Below the pieces are notes generated by a model. That model searched no databases. It had not been told where the DNA came from and was given only the letters and a program-made list of their open reading frames with translations. Of a DNA stretch of 6,825 bases, positions 1-5,076 are shown piece by piece. Both the position numbers and the translations under genes were made by a program. The stretch is from an uncultured Selenomonadaceae bacterium (GTDB taxonomy: Bacteria; Bacillota; Negativicutes; Selenomonadales; Selenomonadaceae): positions 1 through 6,825 of the forward strand of contig CAJOPK010000025.1 in assembly GCA_905236255.1 (NCBI GenBank), written 5' to 3'. Each line of letters starts with the position of its first letter. Position 1 is the stretch's first letter.

Positions 1-33
1 ATTTCCGAAACCTATGTTTACCATTTTTGTCAT
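1..33 (-). CDS. RemA/DUF370-like regulator, N-terminal 11 codons only
   Basis: The minus strand opens with ATG at 33-31 and reads MTKMVNIGFGN before the window ends. The NIGFGN string just after the start is the hallmark N-terminus of the DUF370/RemA family, small DNA-binding proteins of about 80-90 residues; in Bacillus subtilis RemA activates extracellular-matrix genes. A strong Shine-Dalgarno (AGGGAGG, 48-42) sits 8 nt upstream of this ATG, which decides the start over the internal ATG at 24-22. It lies 55 nt downstream of the AtpZ-like gene on the same strand. In many Bacillota this family sits near yicC and gmk, and those could lie just beyond the edge. Only 11 residues are visible, so the family call rests on one short motif plus an excellent ribosome binding site. 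Confidence 0.7.
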   Translation of the reverse strand, partial: MTKMVNIGFGN

Positions 34-56
34 GTGAGCCGCCTCCCTTCCCGGAT

Positions 57-84
57 ATTTTACCATACAAATTTCTTGACGCAA
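57..84 (-). promoter_or_regulatory. possible extended -10 promoter for the RemA-like gene
   Basis: On the minus strand, TTGCGT (84-79) is followed after 16 nt by TAAAAT (62-57), with a TG one base upstream of the hexamer, forming an extended -10 element. Transcription would start just ahead of the Shine-Dalgarno and give a very short leader. The -35 is weak (3 of 6), so this is only a candidate. The gene could equally be read from upstream. Confidence 0.35.
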
Positions 85-88
85 ATTT

Positions 89-295
89 TTACACAAAGCC
101 GTCGTATTTCAATCTTCGCCAAATTGAATATCCGGCAATCGGAAAACCGAGAAAAATTCCGGCAAGTCTGCCTTTGCCGCCGAGCCCGAAAAATTCGTCG
201 GCAAGTGAACCGATATAAAGACAAACAAAAATCACAACGGCAATATAAATCCCCAATCCCGACAAAACAGCCGCCGCTTTCCAAATATTGTTCAT
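89..295 (-). CDS. AtpZ/AtpI-like small two-TM membrane protein
   Basis: A 68-residue hydrophobic protein with two predicted membrane helices, about residues 7-31 and 44-59. They are separated by a short loop with an acidic pair (D33, E34) and a glycine-rich turn, and the C-terminal tail is basic (RRLK). The layout, a glycine-spaced first helix ending in an acidic turn followed by a second helix with GIFLG and AGY, matches the AtpZ-type 'putative F0F1-ATPase subunit' family. Members usually lie at the head of atp operons and have been proposed to assist F0 assembly or to form a small cation channel with AtpI. Here no atp gene is adjacent within the window: the next gene downstream is RemA-like and the one upstream is an unknown 128-aa protein. 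The Shine-Dalgarno GAGAGG (313-308) is 12 nt from the ATG, longer than usual, but no better in-frame start is seen. A generic two-TM protein cannot be excluded. Confidence 0.6.
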   Translation of the reverse strand: MNNIWKAAAVLSGLGIYIAVVIFVCLYIGSLADEFFGLGGKGRLAGIFLGFPIAGYSIWRRLKYDGFV

Positions 296-380
296 GAAAA
301 AATTTTTCCTCTCAAAAAACGCTCAACCCGGAACGTCCGACATTCTCCGCCCGGAAAATCGTTTTTTTGCAACAAAAGTT

Positions 381-767
381 TTATCTGCCTGCGGAAACTC
401 CGTCCTCAACAAATTTATAAAGACGCTTGCTTTCCTGTTCGGCATAATCGATTTTCGCAACTTCATCGCGGCAATCTTTCAAGGCTTTTATTGCCGAGTC
501 GATCTGTTTTATTGAATCGAAAGTTGCATTTTCGTCCACAAGTTTTTTCAAAGTAATTCTGCAGCTTTTGAAAAATTTTTCGCGCATGGCGGCTCTGTTT
601 TTTGAAGTCTTTTCCATGTCGTCGGTCAAATTCAAAAGTTGATCCATTGTGTGAACCGCCGCAAGATAATCATATTTCATCTGCGCCGTCATCGGAACCG
701 TTGCACCGGTTTCGAGAGGTATTGCACCCTTTTTCAAGGCGGCGTTAAATCTCTCCATTGTTGCCAT
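381..767 (-). CDS. unrecognised 128-aa, probably all-helical protein
   Basis: I do not recognise this protein. The start is set at ATG 767-765 (MATMERFNAALKKG), 6 nt after the strong Shine-Dalgarno AAGGGG (779-774). An in-frame ATG twelve codons further upstream (803) has no such site and would swallow it. The 128-residue product is rich in Lys, Asp, Glu and Ala, lacks a signal peptide or membrane segment, and reads as successive amphipathic helices with no obvious beta or Gly/Pro-rich stretch after about residue 25. It has two cysteines (in KSCR and KDCR) and no recognisable catalytic motif. It is probably a soluble cytoplasmic helical-bundle protein. It lies downstream of a probable terminator that ends the SPFH/secreted-protein unit and upstream of the AtpZ-like gene, all on one strand, so it may have its own promoter. 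Reading frame and start are well supported; function is unknown. Confidence 0.8.
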   Translation of the reverse strand: MATMERFNAALKKGAIPLETGATVPMTAQMKYDYLAAVHTMDQLLNLTDDMEKTSKNRAAMREKFFKSCRITLKKLVDENATFDSIKQIDSAIKALKDCRDEVAKIDYAEQESKRLYKFVEDGVSAGR

Positions 768-815
768 AAAAATCCCCTTCCAAAAAAGCCAATCCGTTTG
801 CATTTACCGGCAAAA

Positions 816-846
816 ATTATCTGTACCGCTTTTTACTTTCTGCCAA
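816..846 (-). promoter_or_regulatory. possible promoter for the 128-aa gene
   Basis: On the minus strand, TTGGCA (846-841, 5 of 6 to the -35 consensus) and GATAAT (821-816, 5 of 6 to the -10) precede the 128-aa gene. They are 19 nt apart, longer than the 17 optimum. The position, after the probable terminator at 916-876 and about 50 nt before the start codon, is sensible. Confidence 0.35.
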
Positions 847-875
847 ATCCGCAATTCCCCTGCAAAAAAGTCCGG

Positions 876-916
876 ATAAAACAAAAAGAGCCACCCAAAT
901 TTCGAGTAAACTCTTT
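876..916 (-). terminator. probable intrinsic terminator after the secreted-protein gene
   Basis: Reading the minus strand, AAAGAG (916-911) pairs with CTCTTT (890-885). Inside it ACTC pairs with GGGT (one G-U), leaving a 7-nt loop with small internal bulges. The downstream arm runs directly into a T-rich tract (CTCTTTTTGTTTT). It lies about 25 nt after the stop codon of the secreted-protein gene, the expected place for a terminator. The stem is AT-rich and interrupted, so termination may be partial. Confidence 0.5.
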
Positions 917-940
917 CCAATTTTTTTCATCCGTCTGTTA

Positions 941-1858
941 CTAAATATCGTATCTGCTTACCCAACTCGAATAACCTTTTGCATAGGCACGAAGTCTGAC
1001 AAGTCCTTTATATTCCGGCTCATCGTTGCGAATCATTCTGTAAGCTCCGTCATATTCGTCGTCCAAATCTTTCCAACGCGCGGAAGGTGTCCACATTTCG
1101 CCGGAAGTTATTCTTTCCGTTCCCTGCGGCAAATTTACCGCCTTTTTCATAAAACGAATTTCAATAACTTGCCCTGCGGTATTCTTTGTTTCCTGCCATT
1201 CCCAAACGATCAAATTTGAACCCTTGAGACGCATTGTGGTCGTATCGGCGGTTGTGGTGGTGACGGATCCGTCTTCATCGGTATAAGTCCAAAGTTCTAT
1301 CCAACGATCTTGGGCATTTTTCCTGTCAACTTCACCGTGTCGAAAAACTTCGTCAACAATCGCCGCATAAAAATCTTCGTCAAAAGATTGAGAATTTATT
1401 TCTTTAATTCTGCCGTCCGCCTTCGACCAAATAATCTTGTTGTTTTTGTTGTAAAAATCCTCACGGGCATACTGAATCGTCCGGTTCTGCGGATTTATTC
1501 TTAAAAGCGCAAGACTGTAACTCAAGGCGTTGGGATCGGGCAAAATCGCTTTTATGTCGTAATTGTCGATCGTTTCCGCCGCGCCTTCATATGAAAAAGT
1601 TGTTTTTGTCCACGCCTCTATTTCGGTCGGAACATTCCTGCCGTCCTCTTTGACGACTTTTTTCACGACCTTGACGGAATCCGGACTGAAATATTTGCTG
1701 TATTTGTCATCGGAAGACAGCCAATACCAATCCGTGCCGGTCGGATTGACTGCGGTGGGAACCGGAGCGGCTTTTGCCGCCGAAAAAAGAGTAACCGTTA
1801 CCAAGAAAATTGCGGCAATAAAACTTTGCACAAAGAAATTTTTCTTCATAACGTCCAT
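941..1858 (-). CDS. secreted protein, surface-adhesin-E-like, possibly two repeats
   Basis: A 305-residue exported protein. Residues 1-30 form a classical Sec signal peptide: a KK pair at 5-6, a hydrophobic core at about 8-27, and a probable signal peptidase I site AKA|A after residue 30. There is no lipobox Cys, C-terminal anchor or LPXTG, so it is likely free in the periplasm or outside the cell. The mature N-terminus has a Trp-rich start (DWYWLSSDDKYSKYFSPDSV), then an IEAW strand. This resembles the surface-adhesin-E-like domain of small secreted proteins common in Negativicutes. The C-terminal half (from about 190: RWIELWTY, then TTTMRLKGSNLIVWEW) has a similar order of elements and may be a degenerate second copy. 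No catalytic motif is visible. The first ATG is chosen because AAGGAAG (1875-1869) lies about 10 nt upstream; the next ATG (1849) is too far from it. It follows the SPFH gene by 36 nt and probably shares its mRNA. Gene call firm, family tentative. Confidence 0.8.
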   Translation of the reverse strand: MDVMKKNFFVQSFIAAIFLVTVTLFSAAKAAPVPTAVNPTGTDWYWLSSDDKYSKYFSPDSVKVVKKVVKEDGRNVPTEIEAWTKTTFSYEGAAETIDNYDIKAILPDPNALSYSLALLRINPQNRTIQYAREDFYNKNNKIIWSKADGRIKEINSQSFDEDFYAAIVDEVFRHGEVDRKNAQDRWIELWTYTDEDGSVTTTTADTTTMRLKGSNLIVWEWQETKNTAGQVIEIRFMKKAVNLPQGTERITSGEMWTPSARWKDLDDEYDGAYRMIRNDEPEYKGLVRLRAYAKGYSSWVSRYDI

Positions 1859-1894
1859 TAAAAATTCACTTCCTTAAAACTGTTTCATTAATCA

Positions 1895-3187
1895 CTATCC
1901 GCGCGGCTTTCCGCAATTTGCACAGAATTTTCCGGAATTGGTCGTGCCGCAATCGCAAGTCCATTCGCCGGAGACCGGTTTGGGTTTTCCACATTCGGAA
2001 CAGAATTTTCCTTTATTTTTCGTACCACATTCACAAGTCCAGGTATCGTCCGCCGGCTTGGGTTTTCCGCAATCCGAGCAGAATTTTCCGGTATTGCCTT
2101 CATGACCGCAGGAACATTTCCACCCGGCATTTTGGGGAGTCTGTGCCGCCTGTTGTGCCTTCATAAATTGTTCCTGCTGTTGTTGAGCCATTCCGAAAAG
2201 ATTTGCGGCATTTGCACCGCCCGCGCCGGCAGCCATATTCATGCCCATAAATCCGACGGCCGCCCCGCCGGAATTTGCCGCCGCCGCCTGCATTGCGCTT
2301 GCCTGTGCGCCGGTCAAATGTGCCGCCGCCATCGCCGGATTTCGGAGCGCGCCGTTTCTCTGCATTTCCTTAATCATATTTGCGTCTTCTTCGCTTGCGT
2401 TCACGTTTGAAACGCCGAAGGAAACGACTTGCAGACCGCGCAATTCTCCCCACTTTTTACTCAAAACTTCATTGAGCGCGTCGGCAATTTCTTGGGTATG
2501 CGCGGGAAGTGCGCTGTAACGAATCCCCGCCTCCGAAATTTTTGCAAATGCCGGTTGCAACGCGGTCATCAGTTCTGTTTTAAGTTGCGCATCAATTTCC
2601 GAGCGATTGTAAACATCGGAAACATTCCCGCAAACATTTGTGTAAAAGAGTACCGGATTGACGATTTTATAGCTGTAAGAACCGAAACATTTTATGGAAA
2701 TGTCAACGTCAAGACCGATATTGTTGTCAACCACTCGGAAAGGTATAGGTGAAGGCGTTCCGTATTTGTTGTCAACAATTTCTTTTGTATTGAAATAGTA
2801 AATTCTCTGATCTTTTCCGGGATCTCCGCCGAAAGTAAAACGCTTGCCGATTGCAAAGAAAATTTCCTGAATGTTGGTGGCAAGGTCGCCGCCGGCAAAA
2901 AGTGAAGGCTCGGTTGAAGTGTCATATTTATATTCGCCGGGTTCCGCGCAAAAATCGACAACTTTGCCCTGCTCGACAATCATCATGCACTGTCCGTTGT
3001 TTACGGAAATAATTGATCCGTTGGTAATGATATTGTCGTCGCCGGAATTTGAACTGCCTTTTCCGGTACGACGATGCCCTTTCGCAACCAAAATATCGGA
3101 CGAAAGACTGTCGCAATAGAAAAACTCTTTCCAAGTATCGCCGAGAACTCCGCCCGCCGCACTCAATGCCGCTTTTATAAGACCCAT
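1895..3187 (-). CDS. SPFH/YdjI-like protein with triple zinc-ribbon C-terminus
   Basis: A 430-residue protein in three parts. Residues about 1-282 are an SPFH (band 7) domain of the YdjI / 'virion core protein' type, with the ITNGSIISVNNGQCMMIVEQ block near residues 54-73 and the following EPGEYKYDTST. Residues 283-355 are a low-complexity Ala/Met/Gly/Gln-rich linker including QQQQEQ. Residues 356-430 are three tandem zinc ribbons, each WxCxCG followed after 8-9 residues by CxxCGKP. All twelve cysteines are present. There is no signal peptide or membrane helix, so it is cytoplasmic or peripheral to the membrane. In B. subtilis the related YdjI works with the membrane proteins YdjG and YdjH and with PspA in envelope stress; no such partner is visible here. 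A strong Shine-Dalgarno (GGGAGGT, 3203-3197) lies 9 nt before the ATG. It is the first gene of a likely two-gene unit with the secreted protein 36 nt downstream, divergent from ilvB. Family assignment is firm; cellular role is inferred. Confidence 0.88.
   Translation of the reverse strand: MGLIKAALSAAGGVLGDTWKEFFYCDSLSSDILVAKGHRRTGKGSSNSGDDNIITNGSIISVNNGQCMMIVEQGKVVDFCAEPGEYKYDTSTEPSLFAGGDLATNIQEIFFAIGKRFTFGGDPGKDQRIYYFNTKEIVDNKYGTPSPIPFRVVDNNIGLDVDISIKCFGSYSYKIVNPVLFYTNVCGNVSDVYNRSEIDAQLKTELMTALQPAFAKISEAGIRYSALPAHTQEIADALNEVLSKKWGELRGLQVVSFGVSNVNASEEDANMIKEMQRNGALRNPAMAAAHLTGAQASAMQAAAANSGGAAVGFMGMNMAAGAGGANAANLFGMAQQQQEQFMKAQQAAQTPQNAGWKCSCGHEGNTGKFCSDCGKPKPADDTWTCECGTKNKGKFCSECGKPKPVSGEWTCDCGTTNSGKFCANCGKPRG
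1898..2122 (-). repeat. three tandem zinc-ribbon coding repeats
   Basis: Within the SPFH gene, residues 356-382, 383-408 and 409-430 are three copies of one unit: Trp, CxCG, a short Gly/Asn-rich turn, GKFCxxCGKP. Units two and three have 8 residues between the two Cys pairs and unit one has 9 (an extra residue in GHEGNTGKF). The third unit ends the protein at KPRG. Each unit should bind one Zn(II) through four Cys. The close similarity indicates internal duplication. Confidence 0.9.
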
Positions 3188-3216
3188 GATTTATTTACCT
3201 CCCGAGATTCAATTTT

Positions 3217-3299
3217 CCGGAAAAATTCTGCCGCGCCGGCAAATTTCCTGCAAAAAAATTTTTTGAAGATTTAATCAGACCCTGCCGGAAAAATCCTGC
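3217..3299 (+). repeat. three imperfect direct repeats, CCGG-A-rich-CTGC
   Basis: Three related 15-16-mers occur on the plus strand: CCGGAAAAATTCTGCC (3217-3232), CCGGCAAATTTCCTGC (3236-3251) and CCGGAAAAATCCTGC (3285-3299). All follow CCGG, an A/T core, then (T)CTGC or CCTGC. Starts are 19 and 49 bp apart. The third overlaps the palindrome at 3287-3310. They could be binding sites for a regulator of either divergent unit, or a product of the local composition, which favours CCGGAA and A-runs. Confidence 0.45.
3225..3253 (-). promoter_or_regulatory. weak candidate promoter for the SPFH unit
   Basis: On the minus strand, TTGCAG (3253-3248) and CAGAAT (3230-3225) are separated by exactly 17 nt. 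The A7T6 tract lies immediately upstream and could act as an UP element. The hexamers match consensus only 3 of 6 and 4 of 6, so position and spacing carry the call more than sequence. Confidence 0.28.
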
Positions 3300-3310
3300 A
3301 GGATATTTTC
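3287..3310. promoter_or_regulatory. 24-bp imperfect palindrome, candidate operator
   Basis: The centre ATCCTGCAGGAT (3293-3304) is a perfect 12-bp palindrome. Extending to 3287-3310 keeps 10 of 12 positions symmetric in each half. It lies 53 bp before the ilvB start codon, where an operator or a 5'-UTR hairpin could act. No poly-T follows directly, so it is not an intrinsic terminator. Confidence 0.4.
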
Positions 3311-3363
3311 AATCTTGCCGGAATTTTTACTCCGAAATTCATCCCGAAAGAAGTGGATTAAAA

Positions 3364-5034
3364 ATGTTAATGAGCGGAGCAAAAGCCGTCGTCGAATGTT
3401 TGAAAGAGCAGGGAGTCGAAGTTGTTTTCGGTTATCCCGGCGGAATGATTCTGCCGATGTACGACGCTCTTGTCGAAGAAAATCGGATAAAACAAATTTT
3501 GGTTACACATGAACAAAATGCCGCGCATGCCGCCGACGGTTATGCAAGAGTCAGCGGAAAAGTCGGAGTTTGCATGGCAACTTCCGGACCCGGCGCGACA
3601 AATTTGGTCACCGGAATTGCAACGGCTTTTATGGATTCGATTCCGATGGTAGCCATAACCGGGCAGGTCGATACCGGCTTGCTTGGGCGCGATGCTTTTC
3701 AGGAAATTGATATTTTGGATATAACAATGCCGGTAACCAAACACAATTTCAAAGTCAAAGACTCCCGGAAACTTGTCGAAACGGTCAGACGCGCTTTTGA
3801 AATTGCTTTGGAAGGTCGGCGCGGACCGGTTTTGATTGACATACCGCGCGATATATTTTTTGCGGAAGTCGATTACAAGCCTTACGAAATTCCGGAAAAA
3901 ACTCCGGGCAAGCCCGATCCGGATTTTGTGATTTGTGCGGCTGAAGCGGCCGAAGAAATTGCAAAGGCTGAACGTCCGGCGGTAATTGTCGGCGGCGGCG
4001 CAATTTCAGCCGGTGCCTCAAAAGAGATTATCGAATTTATCGAAAAGTACAATTTGCCGGTCGTCAACACTTTAATGGGAATCGGTGCCGTTCCGCGCAG
4101 TCATCCCCAAAATTTGGGATTTGCCGGCATGCACGGCAAGAAAGCCGCCAATCATGCGGTTGCGGCGGCGGATTTGGTTATAGCAATAGGAAGTCGTTTC
4201 GGCGACAGGCAAACCGGAAATATCAACAAATATACCCGCTCGAAAAAATTTATTCATATCGACATTGACCCGGCGGAAATTGACAAAAATATTGAGGGAA
4301 GTTTGGGACTTGCCGGCGATATGAAAGTTATTTTAAAACTTCTCATGCGTCACGATTCCGGCAAAAATCTTTCCGAATGGTGGCGGCAAATTGAAGATTG
4401 GCAGGAAGAATACGACTATGATTATCAGGTCAGCCGGTTGACCGTTCCCTGGGCGATGAATCAAATTGCAAAAAAGACTGCGGGCAAGCCTTACGCATAC
4501 GCAACCGATGTAGGTCAGCATCAAATGTGGGCGGCACTTCATTTGCACGTTGAAGAACCGAGAACTTGGTTGACTTCCGGCGGATTGGGTACAATGGGTT
4601 TCGGACTTCCCGCCGCAATGGGCGCTCAAATTGCGTGCGGAAATTCGCGCCGACTTATCTGCGTTACCGGCGACGGAGGCATCAAAATGACCGGCAACGA
4701 ATATTACACGATCGCCCGATTGAAACTTCCGATTATCTCTTTGATAATCAACAATACAAGTTTGGGAATGATTCGCCAACTTCAAAAAGTTCTTTACAAA
4801 GAGCGTTATATTGCCTGTGAATTTGAAACTCAACCGGATTATGTCAAATATGCCGAAAGTTTCGGGATAAAAGCTGAAGCGGTTTCGACGCAGGAAGAAT
4901 TTGCCCATGCTTTGAACAAGGCGCTTGAGGACACGGAAAATCCCCGCGTGATAGTTTTGAATGTTTGGAGAAGTTTTGTCGAGCCGATGATCAAGGGCAA
5001 CGCAAGAATTGATGAATTTGTCGAATTTAAATAA
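3364..5034 (+). CDS. ilvB: acetolactate synthase large subunit-like TPP enzyme
   Basis: A full-length, 556-residue ThDP-dependent enzyme of the acetohydroxyacid synthase (AHAS) family, which condenses pyruvate with pyruvate or 2-ketobutyrate for Val/Leu/Ile synthesis. The N-terminal TPP domain has GYPGG and the cofactor-activating Glu50 in HEQNAAHAADGYAR, then GPGATN. The middle domain has GMHG (255-258) and SRFGDRQTG (277-285), equivalent to the RFDDRVTG stretch of FAD-binding biosynthetic AHAS. The C-terminal domain has DVGQHQMW (382-389) and the ThDP/metal motif from GDG (436-438) to N463-N464. Several active-site positions deviate: Leu473 in RQLQ where AHAS normally has RQWQ, Arg162 in IPRD where Lys is usual, and Asp103 in GQVD where Pro is common. 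The Leu position could change substrate preference. No ilvN small subunit follows; dnaE comes next after 42 nt. The start ATG has only a modest Shine-Dalgarno (GTGGA). AHAS family is firm; a biosynthetic rather than specialised role is less sure. Confidence 0.87.
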   Translation: MLMSGAKAVVECLKEQGVEVVFGYPGGMILPMYDALVEENRIKQILVTHEQNAAHAADGYARVSGKVGVCMATSGPGATNLVTGIATAFMDSIPMVAITGQVDTGLLGRDAFQEIDILDITMPVTKHNFKVKDSRKLVETVRRAFEIALEGRRGPVLIDIPRDIFFAEVDYKPYEIPEKTPGKPDPDFVICAAEAAEEIAKAERPAVIVGGGAISAGASKEIIEFIEKYNLPVVNTLMGIGAVPRSHPQNLGFAGMHGKKAANHAVAAADLVIAIGSRFGDRQTGNINKYTRSKKFIHIDIDPAEIDKNIEGSLGLAGDMKVILKLLMRHDSGKNLSEWWRQIEDWQEEYDYDYQVSRLTVPWAMNQIAKKTAGKPYAYATDVGQHQMWAALHLHVEEPRTWLTSGGLGTMGFGLPAAMGAQIACGNSRRLICVTGDGGIKMTGNEYYTIARLKLPIISLIINNTSLGMIRQLQKVLYKERYIACEFETQPDYVKYAESFGIKAEAVSTQEEFAHALNKALEDTENPRVIVLNVWRSFVEPMIKGNARIDEFVEFK

Positions 5035-5076
5035 AAATTTTTTCTTTGCTTTTTAAAGATTTTTGGAGCAAAAATC

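Larger units (their letters stand above)
3188..3363. promoter_or_regulatory. divergent SPFH/ilvB intergenic region
   Basis: This 176-bp stretch separates the two divergent units and must hold both promoters. It contains the SPFH Shine-Dalgarno (3203-3197), an A7T6 tract (3252-3264), three related direct repeats, a 24-bp imperfect palindrome (3287-3310), and a weaker ilvB ribosome site (GTGGA, 3353-3357, 6 nt before ATG 3364). I see no T-box (no GGGTGG-ACCGCG element), no known riboswitch and no convincing sigma70 -10/-35 pair for ilvB. Confidence 0.7.

Noticed and set aside
314..368. Possible terminator after the 128-aa gene, formed by AAAAAACG and CGTTTTTT arms
   Set aside because: The arms are almost entirely A-T and enclose about 38 nt with only a short CCGG/CCGG pairing inside; stability is doubtful and it is not distinguishable from local A/T runs.
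381..803. Upstream start (ATG at 803) for the 128-aa protein
   Set aside because: The added 12 residues would include the strong Shine-Dalgarno AAGGGG that is ideally placed for the ATG at 767.
1888..2130. 80-codon open frame overlapping the zinc-ribbon repeats in another frame of the minus strand
   Set aside because: It has a repetitive composition created by the underlying DNA repeats of the real gene, and no start signal of its own.
3186..3266. 26-codon possible leader peptide upstream of ilvB, with several Ile and Leu codons
   Set aside because: It overlaps the SPFH start codon, has no Shine-Dalgarno, contains no run of branched-chain codons, and no terminator/antiterminator pair follows, so attenuation is not supported.
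4333..4908. 191-codon open frame antisense to ilvB
   Set aside because: It lies wholly opposite a well-supported gene with intact AHAS motifs, has no ribosome site or recognisable domain, and is explained by the codon bias of ilvB leaving few stops in this frame.
5035..5076. T-rich stretch between ilvB and dnaE as a terminator
   Set aside because: Only a five-pair TCTTT/AAAGA stem is possible, with no GC-rich hairpin before a T tract, so it reads as an A/T-rich operon spacer.
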